53,621 nucleotides of DNA, from contig CALLMD010000033.1 in the NCBI GenBank assembly GCA_938007935.1, forward strand, positions 1-53,621, written 5' to 3'. A model generated the notes under the pieces. That model worked only from the letters and a program-made list of their open reading frames with translations. It did no database searches and was not told the origin of the DNA. The position numbers and the translations under genes were made by a program. The DNA comes from an uncultured Hellea sp. (GTDB lineage Bacteria; Pseudomonadota; Alphaproteobacteria; Caulobacterales; Maricaulaceae). Positions within the stretch are counted from its first letter, which is position 1. Each line of letters begins with the position of its first letter. This document shows, piece by piece, positions 45,084-53,621 of this stretch.

Positions 45084-47600
45084 ATGACTGATACGAATGA
45101 TAAAAAACCAGCCCGTAAGCCATTGTCGCTAAGTGCGTCAGGCCGTGGCTCAGTGCGCCAGAACCTTTCAGGTGGCCGCACCAAAGCTGTTGTGGTGGAG
45201 AAAAAGAAAAAAGTCATTATCCGCCCGGGTAAAGGCGGCGCGCCCGCTTCGACGGCAGCGCCTAAGATAAAAGCGCCAGACGCGCCAAAACCAAAGGTAG
45301 ACAGCGTTGCCGAGGCCGCCAAGAAATTAGGCCTATCAAAGGCAGAATACGAAAAGCGCCAAGCTGCTTTAAGTTCAGCGCAGCAACAGCAAGATGCACG
45401 CGATGCGCAGCGCGCTGCAGAACAGGCGGATCGTGACCGCCGGATGGCTGAAGAAAAGGCGGCCTTAGAAGCCAAGAAGAAAGCTGAAGAAGAAGCCGAG
45501 CTTCGCCGTCTTGAAGCCGAAGAAGAGGAGCGTCGCCAGAAAGAAGCTGAGGCCAGTAAAGCGCGTAAACCCGTCGGGGCCGCTGCCGCACTTAAGAAAG
45601 ACGAAGATACGCGCTCTGAAATCGAAAAGGCAGGTGGCCGCGTAAAGAAAAAACGCGCCGCGCCGCCGCCAACGCGCTCCAAAGGTGAAACCAAACGCCG
45701 CCGCGGAAAGCTTACTATTGTGTCTGCGCTTGCGGGAGATGATGAGCGCCAACGTTCCTTAGCCTCTATGAAACGGGCGCGTGAGCGTGAGAAGCAACGC
45801 CAACGCGGCGGTAGCGCAGCAAATAATAAAGTTCAGCGCGAAGTCGTGATCCCAGAAGCGATCACCGTTTCAGAGCTTTCAAACCGGATGGCCGAACGCG
45901 CGCGCGATGTTGTTAAATATTTGATGCAACAAGGCACAATGGCGACCATGAATGATGTTCTGGATGCCGATACGGCCCAGCTCATTGTTGAAGATTTTGG
46001 CCATACGGTAAAACGGGTTGCGGAATCCGATGTTGAAGAAAACTTCATCATTGATGATACACCGTCCGATGAAAAAGACCGTAAGCCGCGCTCGCCTGTT
46101 ATTGCTGTAATGGGCCATGTTGATCATGGTAAAACATCTTTGCTGGATGCGCTGCGTACTACAGATGTTGCTGCGGGTGAAGCGGGCGGTATTACCCAGC
46201 ATATTGGTGCTTACCAGCTTAAACTAAAATCAGGTGAGCAAATCACTGTTCTTGATACGCCCGGTCACGCCGCATTTTCTGAAATGCGCACGCGCGGGGC
46301 GCGGGCCGTTGATATTGTTGTTTTGGTTGTTGCCGCTGATGATGGCGTCATGCCGCAAACCATCGAGTCGATTAAATATGCGCAGGAGGCGGAAACGCCA
46401 ATTATTGTCGCCATCAATAAGATGGATGCTTATGAAGCCAATCCGACAAAGGTCGAGACAGACTTATTGCAGCACAATGTCATCACCGAAAATATGTCAG
46501 GTGAAACACAGGCGATCCAAGTTTCCGCTAAAGAAAAAACAGGCCTTGAAGATTTAGCAGAAGCGATCTCCAACCAGGCTGAATTGATGGAGCTTAAAGC
46601 CAACCCAACGCGTAATGCGGATGGTTTGGTGATTGAATCCAAAATCGAAAAAGGGCGCGGCGCTGTAGCGACGCTGCTTGTAAAACGCGGAACGCTTAAG
46701 CGCGGTCAAATCGTTGTGGCGGGTGAATATTGGGGCAAGGTCAAAGCTTTGATGGATGAGCGTAATGCTCAGCTGAAAGAAGCAGGCCCGTCAACACCAG
46801 TTGAAGTTATGGGCCTTAACGGCGCGCCAGCGCCAGGTGAGCCTTTCGCCGTTGTTGAAACAGAGCAGCGCGCACGAGAACTCACAGAATATCGCATTCG
46901 TAAATCCAAAGAAGCCTCTACGGCAGGGCCGTCTGCGATGGCCTCTATGGAACAAATGATGGCGAAATTGGCGGATAAAACAAGTTCCGATCTACCCGTC
47001 TTGGTTAAGGCAGATGTGGCGGGCTCCGCGCAAGCGATTAAAACCTCCCTAGAGCAGCTTGGCAATGATGAAGTCCGTGCCCGCGTGGTCTATAGCGCGG
47101 CTGGCGGTATTTCAGAATCCGATGTCCAGCTCGCAGCCTCATCAGGCGCGCCTATTATTGCCTTTAATGTGCGCGCGAATAAGCAAGCCAAAGATTTGGC
47201 CGAGCGCGAAGGCGTCGAAATTCGTTATTATTCCATTATTTATGGATTATTGGATGAAATTAAAGGCGCTCTAGAAGGCATGCTTGAGCCAGAACGCCGC
47301 GAAACCTTTATTGGTTACGCTGAGGTTCTTGAAGTCTTTGATATTTCCAAGCTTGGGAAAGTGGCTGGCGCGAAAGTCACCGAAGGCCGCGTTGAGCGCG
47401 GGTCAGGTGTACGTCTCTTGCGTGATGATGTTGTTATCCATGAAGGCGAGCTTTCAACGCTGAAACGTTTCAAAGACGAGGTTCCAAAAGTTCAAGCGGG
47501 TATGGAATGCGGTATGGGCTTCCTTAACTATCACGACTTGCGTAAAGGCGATCAGATCGAATGTTTCACCGTAGAGATGCTTGATCGTAAGCTGGACTAA
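45084..47600 (+). CDS. infB: Translation initiation factor IF-2
   Basis: 838 residues. A long charged N-terminal region (1-260, Glu/Lys/Ala-rich coiled helix) precedes the IF2_N domain, then the GTPase (about 340-510). G motifs are GHVDHGKTS near 345, DTPGHAAF and NKMD. Domains II-IV bind initiator tRNA and the ribosome. The 155-nt gap before it contains a small AACGGG/CCCGTT hairpin and a 39-codon basic ORF that is probably not real. Confidence 0.97.
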   Translation: MTDTNDKKPARKPLSLSASGRGSVRQNLSGGRTKAVVVEKKKKVIIRPGKGGAPASTAAPKIKAPDAPKPKVDSVAEAAKKLGLSKAEYEKRQAALSSAQQQQDARDAQRAAEQADRDRRMAEEKAALEAKKKAEEEAELRRLEAEEEERRQKEAEASKARKPVGAAAALKKDEDTRSEIEKAGGRVKKKRAAPPPTRSKGETKRRRGKLTIVSALAGDDERQRSLASMKRAREREKQRQRGGSAANNKVQREVVIPEAITVSELSNRMAERARDVVKYLMQQGTMATMNDVLDADTAQLIVEDFGHTVKRVAESDVEENFIIDDTPSDEKDRKPRSPVIAVMGHVDHGKTSLLDALRTTDVAAGEAGGITQHIGAYQLKLKSGEQITVLDTPGHAAFSEMRTRGARAVDIVVLVVAADDGVMPQTIESIKYAQEAETPIIVAINKMDAYEANPTKVETDLLQHNVITENMSGETQAIQVSAKEKTGLEDLAEAISNQAELMELKANPTRNADGLVIESKIEKGRGAVATLLVKRGTLKRGQIVVAGEYWGKVKALMDERNAQLKEAGPSTPVEVMGLNGAPAPGEPFAVVETEQRARELTEYRIRKSKEASTAGPSAMASMEQMMAKLADKTSSDLPVLVKADVAGSAQAIKTSLEQLGNDEVRARVVYSAAGGISESDVQLAASSGAPIIAFNVRANKQAKDLAEREGVEIRYYSIIYGLLDEIKGALEGMLEPERRETFIGYAEVLEVFDISKLGKVAGAKVTEGRVERGSGVRLLRDDVVIHEGELSTLKRFKDEVPKVQAGMECGMGFLNYHDLRKGDQIECFTVEMLDRKLD

Positions 47601-47618
47601 GCGGAAGTAGGTCTTCAC

Positions 47619-47996
47619 GTGAGTAAGAACCGTCCGCCATCACAGCGACAACTCAAAGCTGGCGAGCTTATTCGCCGCGCTTTGGCTGAAATCCTTGCCA
47701 AAGAAAATTTGCGTGACGCTGACCTTCAAGGCGTGTCGGTGACAATATCCGAGGTGCGAGCCTCACCTGACCTTAAACACGCACTTGTTTACGCAGCCCC
47801 CTTAGGCGGCGGCGATATGGATAAAGTCATTGCGGCGCTGCAACGCTGCGGCTCTTTTCTGCGTGGGCGCCTCGGCAAAGAAATGGAAATGAAATCCACA
47901 CCGCGCCTAAAATTCGTCGCTGACCGTAGTTTTGATACAGCCGAAGACATGGCAAAGCTTCTTGATCAACCAAAGGTCAAGCAAGACCTCACTTAA
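47619..47996 (+). CDS. rbfA: 30S ribosome-binding factor RbfA
   Basis: 125 residues with the KH-like fold of RbfA: RQLKAGELIRRALAEIL at the N-terminus, VTISEVRASPDLKHALVY in the middle and TPRLKFVADRSFD near the end. It acts in late 30S maturation and cold adaptation. The start is GTG at 47619. The next gene starts right at its stop. Confidence 0.95.
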   Translation: MSKNRPPSQRQLKAGELIRRALAEILAKENLRDADLQGVSVTISEVRASPDLKHALVYAAPLGGGDMDKVIAALQRCGSFLRGRLGKEMEMKSTPRLKFVADRSFDTAEDMAKLLDQPKVKQDLT

Positions 47997-48902
47997 TTGC
48001 CCCGCAAACGCAAAGGTAATCCCGTTCATGGTTGGGTGGTGCTGGATAAGCCCCATGGCTTGGGGTCGACCTCGGCTGTGGGGAAGGTGCGCTGGCTGTT
48101 TCAGGCACAAAAGGCGGGCCATGCGGGTACGCTGGACCCACTCGCCACAGGAATTTTGCCTATTGCTTTAGGCGATGCGACGAAAACAGTGCCTTTCTTG
48201 GTGGACGCCATTAAGGGCTATGACTTTACGCTTACCTTTGGCGCAAATACCGAGACATGGGACGCGGAAGGTAAGATAACCAAGACCTCGGATGTTCGCC
48301 CTGATAAAGCAGCCATTTTAGAGGCGCTGCCGCAATTTATCGGCGATATCGCGCAAATACCGCCCAGATTTTCCGCCATTAAAGTCGATGGCAAGCGCTC
48401 CTATGATTTGGCGCGTTCTGGCGAAGTCGTTGAGCATAAATCCCGCCACGTCCATGTTGAGAGCATAGAGCTGACAGAGTTTACGCCAGACGCGGCGACA
48501 TTTTCCGTTGTTTGCGGGAAGGGCACCTATATCCGCTCTATCGCCCGGGACTTGGCTGCTGCGCTAGGAACATGCGGACATGTCACAATGCTACGCCGCA
48601 CGCGAGTAGGGCCGTTTAATTTAGACGACGCTTTTTCACTAGACGCCTTGGAACAACTCTGCCATAGGGACGGCGTTTTAGAGGGGTTGCGCCCTGTTGA
48701 GACCGCACTGGACGACATCCCGGTACTGGCCATAACAGAAAATGACGCGACCGATTTAAAACATGGACGAGCGATTGTCCCAAACCTTTCAGCAGAGCTT
48801 TTAAAATCCGAATGGATTTTAGCGATGTGTGAGGGCAAAGCGATCGCTCTTTGTGAAACCGTTGACGGTCAATTACGGCCCAAGCGCGTTTTTAATTTAT
48901 AG
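47997..48902 (+). CDS. truB: tRNA pseudouridine-55 synthase
   Basis: 301 residues. It makes pseudouridine at position 55 in the T loop. The catalytic Asp47 is in [26 protein letters not shown] and [17 protein letters not shown] also match. The C-terminal extension is a PUA-like part. Start is a TTG directly abutting the rbfA stop (no gap), consistent with re-initiation. Confidence 0.95.
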   Translation: MPRKRKGNPVHGWVVLDKPHGLGSTSAVGKVRWLFQAQKAGHAGTLDPLATGILPIALGDATKTVPFLVDAIKGYDFTLTFGANTETWDAEGKITKTSDVRPDKAAILEALPQFIGDIAQIPPRFSAIKVDGKRSYDLARSGEVVEHKSRHVHVESIELTEFTPDAATFSVVCGKGTYIRSIARDLAAALGTCGHVTMLRRTRVGPFNLDDAFSLDALEQLCHRDGVLEGLRPVETALDDIPVLAITENDATDLKHGRAIVPNLSAELLKSEWILAMCEGKAIALCETVDGQLRPKRVFNL

Positions 48903-48916
48903 AACGGAGATATACG

Positions 48917-49186
48917 ATGTCGATCACACCAGAGCGCAAATCCGCGCTGATCACAGAATATGCCACAAAACCCGGTGATACGGGTTCCCCTGAAGTTCAA
49001 GTTGCGATCCTAACGGAGCGTATTGTGAATCTGACGGAACATTTTAAAACCAATAAAAAAGACAATCACTCGCGCCGCGGGTTGCTTGCCATGGTGACAC
49101 AGCGTCGCCGCCTATTGGATTACGTTAAGAAAAAAGATGAGGCGCGTTATCAAGACCTTATCAAAAGACTGGGTCTGCGCCGCTAG
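48917..49186 (+). CDS. rpsO: 30S ribosomal protein S15
   Basis: 89 residues, full length. The conserved [17 protein letters not shown] and the [19 protein letters not shown] segments are present. It binds the central domain of 16S rRNA and represses its own translation in E. coli. The rpsO-pnp pairing is widely conserved. Confidence 0.98.
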   Translation: MSITPERKSALITEYATKPGDTGSPEVQVAILTERIVNLTEHFKTNKKDNHSRRGLLAMVTQRRRLLDYVKKKDEARYQDLIKRLGLRR

Positions 49187-49207
49187 GCTTACCCAATTAC
49201 CCAAATT

Positions 49208-49233
49208 AAAGGTCGCCATTTCGGGCGGCCTTT
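49208..49233 (+). terminator. Hairpin between rpsO and pnp
   Basis: AAAGGTCGCC-ATTTCG-GGCGGCCTTT, a 10-bp stem with one T-G pair and a short T-tract. The equivalent region of E. coli has a terminator and RNase III site that control pnp. A second stem, GCGCATT...AATGCGC, follows at about 49236. Confidence 0.6.
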
Positions 49234-49332
49234 CGCGCATTATGAGAATGCGCAAATCCGCGCATAAAGCGCAAATTTCAGAACAAATGAAGGTTCTGAT
49301 TATATGTACGATGAAGAAAGAAACTGTACGAT

Positions 49333-51564
49333 ATGTTCGATAAACACACTGTTGAAATCGAGTGGGCAGGACGCACACTCACCCTAGAAACCGGCGGCAT
49401 GGCCCGCCAAGCTGATGGCGCAGTTCTCGCCACTTACGGAGACACGGTTCTCCTTGCCACTGTTTGCGCAGCTAAATCCGAAAAACCCGGACAAAGCTTT
49501 TTCCCGCTCACAGTCAACTACATGGAAAAGTTTTACGCCGCGGGTAAAATCCCGGGGGGTTACTTCAAACGCGAAGGCCGTCCGACAGAGCGCGAAACAC
49601 TGATTGCGCGCTTAACTGACCGCCCCATTCGTCCGCTCTTTCCCAAGGGCTTTAAAAACGAAGTTCAAGTTGTCATCACGGTGCTCCAACATGACCTTGA
49701 AAATGAGCCAGATGTCCTTGGCATGATCGCAGCTTCTGCGGCGCTAACCATCTCTGGCGTGCCGTTCCAAGGCCCAATCGCGGCGGCCCGTATTGGCCTG
49801 CTCGACGGCGACTATGTGCTTAACCCAACGCTAGACGAGCTTAACGAGTCAGAACTTGATCTTGTTGTCGCCGGTACACATGACGCCGTCATGATGGTGG
49901 AATCACAAGCGGATGAGCTGACCGAAGAGCAAATGCTCGGCGCGGTTATGTACGCCCATGAGAGCTGCCAAGACGTGATTGACGCGATTAAGAAGCTCGC
50001 CAAAAAGGCCGCGAAACCGGCTTGGGAATTTACAGCGCCAGACCTCTCTGCTGAGAAGAAAGCGATGAAGAAGGTTGCCGAAAAAGGCATCAAAGCCGCT
50101 TATAAGCTGACAGATAAAATGGAGCGTCAAGACGCGCTTCGCGAAACACGCACAGCCGCCTGGGACGAACTTGGCCGCAGCGAAGAGAACCCAGACGGCA
50201 TGGCCGACAATACATTCTCTGATGTGTTTAAATCTATCGAATCGGCAACGGTTCGCACAACAGTTATCAAAACCAAGAAGCGTATTGATGGCCGTAAGCT
50301 TGACCAAGTTCGCCCGATTGTCTCCGAGGCGGGTATCCTGCCCCGTACACATGGTTCGGCGCTCTTTACGCGCGGCGAAACACAGGCTCTTTGCGTGGCC
50401 ACACTGGGCACATCTGATGATGAGCAATTTGTGGATCAGCTCACAGGCACGATCAAAAATAAGTTTCTCCTGCACTATAACTTCCCGCCATATTCTGTCG
50501 GTGAAGCGGGCCGTATGGGCGGCACATCTCGCCGTGAACATGGTCATGGTAAGCTGGCATGGCGCGCCCTACAGGCTGTTCTGCCAACACCAGAAGACTT
50601 CCCTTACACAGTGCGTCTTGTCTCCGAGATTATGGAATCAAATGGCTCCTCCTCTATGGCGACAGTCTGCGGCTGTTCGCTGGCGATGATGGATGCGGGC
50701 GTTCCGATTAAGCGTCCTGTCTCTGGTATCGCGATGGGCCTTATCAAAGAGGGCGACGATACGGCGGTTCTCTCTGATATTTTGGGCGATGAAGATCACC
50801 TTGGCGATATGGACTTTAAAGTCGCGGGTACCTCCGAAGGGATTACCTCGCTTCAAATGGACATTAAAATCGCAGGTATCTCCGAAGAGATTATGACAAC
50901 TGCGCTGGAACAAGCCAATGCAGGCCGTCTTCATATCCTTGGCGAAATGAACAAGGCGCTCGAAGAAGCCCGCGGCGAAGTCGGTGAATTTGCCCCGCGC
51001 ATTGAAACGATGAAAATCCCGGTTGATAAAATCCGCGACGTTATCGGATCGGGCGGTAAGGTTATCCGCGAAATCGTTGATACAACGGGCGCGCGCGTCT
51101 CTGTTGAAGATGATGGCACCATCAAAATCGCCTCGACAGACAAAGCCTCTATCGAAGCGGCGATGGAATGGATCCACAGCCTGACAGCCGAGCCAGAAGT
51201 TGGCGTTATCTATAAAGGTAAAGTCGTCAAAGTTGTCGACTTCGGGGCTTTCGTGAACTTCTTTGGTAAGAAAGACGGCCTTGTCCATGTCTCTCAAATC
51301 AAACCAGAGCGCGTTAATCATCCGTCAGATTTCCTGTCTGAAGGCCAAGAAGTTTACGTCAAACTTATGGGCTTTGACGATCGCGGCAAAGTTCGCCTCG
51401 CCATGAAATATGTCGACCAAGAAACAGGCCTCGAAATCCCGCGTGAACCGCGCGAAGATGACGACAAGCCAAAGAAGCGCGGCAAAAAAGACGACGACGC
51501 CAAGGCCGAAAAGCCAAAGCGCAAACGCCGCTCGCCTAAGAAGAAAAAGAAAGAGGAAGAGTAA
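49333..51564 (+). CDS. pnp: Polyribonucleotide nucleotidyltransferase (PNPase)
   Basis: 743 residues. Two RNase PH domains (about 10-220 and 315-545) surround a helical linker; a KH domain (about 558-615, [16 protein letters not shown]) and an S1 domain (about 625-690) follow. The tail is extremely Lys/Asp/Glu-rich. The enzyme degrades RNA phosphorolytically and is a degradosome partner. Start ATG 49333. It ends the rimP-pnp cluster, followed by hairpins and a strong terminator. Confidence 0.98.
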   Translation: MFDKHTVEIEWAGRTLTLETGGMARQADGAVLATYGDTVLLATVCAAKSEKPGQSFFPLTVNYMEKFYAAGKIPGGYFKREGRPTERETLIARLTDRPIRPLFPKGFKNEVQVVITVLQHDLENEPDVLGMIAASAALTISGVPFQGPIAAARIGLLDGDYVLNPTLDELNESELDLVVAGTHDAVMMVESQADELTEEQMLGAVMYAHESCQDVIDAIKKLAKKAAKPAWEFTAPDLSAEKKAMKKVAEKGIKAAYKLTDKMERQDALRETRTAAWDELGRSEENPDGMADNTFSDVFKSIESATVRTTVIKTKKRIDGRKLDQVRPIVSEAGILPRTHGSALFTRGETQALCVATLGTSDDEQFVDQLTGTIKNKFLLHYNFPPYSVGEAGRMGGTSRREHGHGKLAWRALQAVLPTPEDFPYTVRLVSEIMESNGSSSMATVCGCSLAMMDAGVPIKRPVSGIAMGLIKEGDDTAVLSDILGDEDHLGDMDFKVAGTSEGITSLQMDIKIAGISEEIMTTALEQANAGRLHILGEMNKALEEARGEVGEFAPRIETMKIPVDKIRDVIGSGGKVIREIVDTTGARVSVEDDGTIKIASTDKASIEAAMEWIHSLTAEPEVGVIYKGKVVKVVDFGAFVNFFGKKDGLVHVSQIKPERVNHPSDFLSEGQEVYVKLMGFDDRGKVRLAMKYVDQETGLEIPREPREDDDKPKKRGKKDDDAKAEKPKRKRRSPKKKKKEEE

Positions 51565-51572
51565 AGACGCCC

Positions 51573-51626
51573 GAAATCAATCTAGTAAATTGATTTCAGT
51601 CTTTACCCGAAACGCCAGCGTTTCGG
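51573..51626 (+). repeat. Two hairpins behind pnp
   Basis: GAAATCAAT-...-ATTGATTTC at 51573-51597 and CCGAAACGC-CA-GCGTTTCGG at 51607-51626. Neither has a T-tract; they probably protect the 3' end of the pnp message or help the terminator downstream. Confidence 0.5.
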
Positions 51627-51648
51627 CTACTCGATTTTAAAATAAGAA

Positions 51649-51677
51649 AGCCCCGCCAAGTGGTGGGGCTTTTTTTT
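51649..51677 (+). terminator. Rho-independent terminator of the rimP-pnp cluster
   Basis: AGCCCCGCC-...-GGTGGGGCT stem followed by eight T. Placed about 85 nt after the pnp stop. Confidence 0.85.
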
Positions 51678-51740
51678 GTTGGTTATTATAAATTCATAAA
51701 AGGTTTTGAGGCTGGCGTAGAATAAGCGTTGGCTTTCTAT

Positions 51741-52211
51741 TTATTCGGCTCCTCGGTCTTTAATTTCACCTTCCATTCTACTTCTCTGCAACCTTGCAAG
51801 TGAGTAAGGGACTGTGAGTGAGCATAAGAAACAAAATAATGATAATACCCCAACCAATGAGAAAACGTAGATGGTTAAGTCACTCTTGGCGTCTTTTAGA
51901 AATGAGGCCACAATAACTAGGCCTAATGTCATAAGGTAAGACGTAAAGAGATGGTTATACGTTTGAAGCCGTCTTTGAAGTGATCTCGCTGAACGCCACG
52001 CCACGCGTCTATTTCCCGAGAGCAACATAGATGGATCGCCAACTATGGAAATAACAGCAAACAGGGACGCTGCTAATATAGAAAAAACAGTCACTAGATA
52101 GCCTACAGAAGTAGGTGATGTGGACAAATATGAACCAGCGCACCAGCCAGGAAGAGACATTATAAAAGCGGTTCCAATGCCAAATAGTTTTTTATAAGCA
52201 ATGTCAGCCAA
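51741..52211 (-). CDS. Four-TM membrane protein, second gene of an unknown cassette
   Basis: 156 residues, family not recognised. Two N-terminal membrane segments (about 10-32, 37-58), a basic linker (RRVAWRSARSLQRRLQ, about 68-83) and two further segments (about 88-105, 113-137), with a charged cytoplasmic tail. Its start overlaps the end of the preceding gene by 8 nt, so the two are translationally coupled. Small multi-TM proteins coupled to a soluble partner are typical of membrane-acting defence or toxin modules, but no family can be named. Base composition is AT-rich compared with the neighbouring pnp gene. Confidence 0.65.
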   Translation of the reverse strand: MADIAYKKLFGIGTAFIMSLPGWCAGSYLSTSPTSVGYLVTVFSILAASLFAVISIVGDPSMLLSGNRRVAWRSARSLQRRLQTYNHLFTSYLMTLGLVIVASFLKDAKSDLTIYVFSLVGVLSLFCFLCSLTVPYSLARLQRSRMEGEIKDRGAE

Positions 52212-53118
52212 TTATTCTCTCCGCCCTCATAGCGACATAGGCTTCATGTAGTTTGAGTGCCATGTCATTTGCATTCACGAGGGCTTTACTTCCTTCAACA
52301 ATTATTTGTCTTTGAACAGTCAACTTATCCTGCGTGAGCCTAGGCCCACCTTTTACCTTAATTGCGAAATCATCGTCATGATAATTTTTAGCATCTATAG
52401 CAACTGTCTTAAGTAGGTTTTTCACGTTATTACGTTTCCAACGTCTAGAAGGATAAAGAATTAATTTTGCGCGCGTATCAGCCATCGCACGTTCTTCATC
52501 TTCCGTATAATCATCACGTCCCATAAATGATCGTAGTGCGCCTTCTTTAATTGTGCCGCCAGTTAGGAACATATCCAAGGATTCAGCAAAATTTCCGAGT
52601 CCCAAGTCAATAAACTCTATACCTTTATCAAATACCTCTCCTAAGGCAGCTTCATTACCCACTTTTGATAGCCCAAACATAAACTGTTGAGCGGCCTGAC
52701 GTCCAATATTAGCTAACGAATGCGTCAAGCTTAAGACTCCATCACCTCTTAATGTATTGTTATGGGTTACAAAAAGAGAATGATGACCATTAACATATAA
52801 AAATAGCTGATTTTTTATAAATTCTTCATTTGCATTTGCGGTAGAAACCTCACCGAGCTGCATGCTGTTTTGTAAACGAGTAACTGTCGGTGCGGTTGCA
52901 CCTGCTTCATAAACTACGAAATGAAACATATAAGCTGCTTGCGCAGGTTCATATCTGGTTGCAATGCACTGTAAAGTGGGCCCGTATGCAAAGTCTGCTA
53001 TGTTGGAATTATTTAGGCGGCCGGCTGCATATCCTGTATTTAATATTTCTGCTAAGTTAGCAGCGCCTCTGGCTTGGAGATATGTAGCTAATCGATAGTG
53101 TGCGTTTTTATTCAACAT
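52204..53118 (-). CDS. Unknown 304-residue soluble protein, first gene of the cassette
   Basis: 304 residues without membrane segments or signal peptide; I do not recognise the family. Its N-terminal 130 residues look mixed alpha/beta, ending in the strand-like QLFLYVNGHHSLFVTHN; a helical middle follows (about 140-210) and the C-terminal part is charged, with RRWKRNN. The general layout is like several uncharacterised phage-defence proteins, but this is only resemblance. I choose ATG 53118 (GGGGGCC 4 nt upstream) over an ORF extension to 53181. It precedes and overlaps the four-TM gene. REP-like hairpins and repeat copy C lie just upstream. Confidence 0.65.
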   Translation of the reverse strand: MLNKNAHYRLATYLQARGAANLAEILNTGYAAGRLNNSNIADFAYGPTLQCIATRYEPAQAAYMFHFVVYEAGATAPTVTRLQNSMQLGEVSTANANEEFIKNQLFLYVNGHHSLFVTHNNTLRGDGVLSLTHSLANIGRQAAQQFMFGLSKVGNEAALGEVFDKGIEFIDLGLGNFAESLDMFLTGGTIKEGALRSFMGRDDYTEDEERAMADTRAKLILYPSRRWKRNNVKNLLKTVAIDAKNYHDDDFAIKVKGGPRLTQDKLTVQRQIIVEGSKALVNANDMALKLHEAYVAMRAERIIG

Positions 53119-53205
53119 TTTAGGCCCCCAATAATGATATACTCGCAAGGGTTGTTTGGGATAAGTAAAAAGAATTTGCAAGTATCTAAATTAAAACATC
53201 AAAGG

Positions 53206-53294
53206 TCCTAGGGACAAGCCCTAGGAGGACGGGTGTAGTGTTAAGTGATCTCTTGAACTTTCCCTCAGCGTCACCCTTGGCCTTGTGCCAAGGG
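53206..53294. repeat. Second inverted pair of REP-like palindromes
   Basis: TCCTAGGG-ACAAG-CCCTAGGA at 53206-53226 followed by GGACG; and CGTCA followed by CCCTTGGC-CTTGT-GCCAAGGG at 53274-53294. The two are inverted relative to each other: loops ACAAG and CTTGT are reverse complements and the CGTC/GACG tips face inward. The loop and tip pattern matches the pair at 9263-9374, although the stems differ. Confidence 0.65.
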
Positions 53295-53324
53295 CCTTTA
53301 TTGCTGAAAGTTGAAAGATACATC

Positions 53325-53621
53325 TACCCTGTCCCCAGACTCGGATTTTAAAAAAATCCGTAAAACAGTACGTGCCTCGGTTGATTTTCTCTTTCAGAGA
53401 AATTCAACTAGGACAGTCCGCGAGAGCGGCATCCCGATGGAATACCAAATAAAAAAAGTGTTTTACGAGAGGCAACTCTCGCGGCGATGATTTTTGTGTG
53501 AGGGCACTCTTAATCCCGCAGTCACAGCCGTACAACATCTGTCGATGCCTAACTGAGGCGGTTGGGCCAAACACCCCACAAAGACCCGGCACAGGCTTGG
53601 TCGTAATGTGCTTTTGCAGAG
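53325..53621 (-). repeat. Structured repeat, copy C (reaches the window edge)
   Basis: Minus-strand copy; 53604 aligns with base 1 of copy A. The first 124 nt on that strand are identical to copy A; the later half has changed and in part resembles copy B. Helices: GCACA...TGTGC at the extended 5' end, CATC-GACA-GATG, the long-range stem 53476-53484 with 53418-53426 (CCGCGAGAG/CTCTCGCGG), TTTCTCT-GAA-AGAGAAA, and a terminal CGGAT...ATCCG hairpin. Like copy A, it contains an ORF that is a by-product of the repeat. Confidence 0.85.

Noticed and set aside
45056..45694. 212-codon minus-strand ORF opposite the infB start
   Set aside because: Low-complexity mirror of the Glu/Lys/Ala-rich IF-2 N-terminus.
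49903..51321. Two long ORFs (214 and 227 codons) antisense to pnp
   Set aside because: Opposite an unmistakable PNPase and rich in Cys/Arg/Phe without recognisable motifs.
51741..53118. Assignment of the cassette as Kiwa
   Set aside because: Sizes and topology are similar, but gene order is reversed and I cannot recognise the KwaB family in the soluble protein.

Overview
The window looks like a chromosomal contig from an alphaproteobacterium, most likely of the Caulobacterales/Maricaulales (Hyphomonadaceae-like) kind. This is inferred from gene order and protein character, not from any search. The supporting synteny is the run nfu-tsaB-rimI-fur-miaB-phoH-ybeY-corC-lnt-XRE regulator-trmB-rimP-nusA-ylxR-infB-rbfA-truB-rpsO-pnp, plus mutS-glnD-murJ-trpS. 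No tRNA, rRNA or CRISPR array is visible. The two ends carry the same repeat in inverted orientation, which suggests an assembly break at a dispersed repeat.

Layout. 1-281: copy A of a ~290-nt structured repeat. 568-2706: acyl-CoA thioesterase, then a divergent metal locus: a CsoR-type repressor facing an outer-membrane-like protein, an HMA protein and a MerT-like protein. 2703-9020: aroC, marC, a lipoprotein prolyl oligopeptidase, a dicarboxylate symporter and fructose-bisphosphatase. 9021-9919: gene-free, with REP-like palindromes and copy B of the repeat. 9920-12555: a type II restriction-modification operon. 12761-18070: C39-like lipoprotein, comM/yifB, a PAS-receiver protein and an AmpG-like permease. 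18111-26700: mutS-glnD-murJ-trpS and a PCuAC copper chaperone, tightly packed. 26705-32400: M48 protease, nfu, tsaB, rimI, fur, two tandem paralogous membrane proteins and miaB. 32393-36477: a minus-strand accessory block between miaB and phoH (lipoprotein, MAPEG-like protein, HTH-TM-NBR1 Ig-like protein, NnrU, sulfotransferase). 36612-51564: phoH to pnp, the RNA maturation, envelope and translation core. 51741-53118: an unrecognised overlapping two-gene cassette (soluble protein plus four-TM protein). 53206-53621: REP-like palindromes and copy C of the repeat.

The strongest unexplained signal is the repeat family (A at 1-281 on +, B at about 9440-9730 on -, C at 53325-53621 on -). Several helices keep pairing although their bases differ between copies, so the folded form appears to be selected; it may be a non-coding RNA or a folding-dependent mobile element. 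Other signals worth checking are the two-gene cassette beside copy C, the tandem two-TM paralogs next to fur with a hairpin covering the first gene's ribosome binding site, the membrane-anchored HTH-NBR1 protein, and the absence of metK from its expected place.
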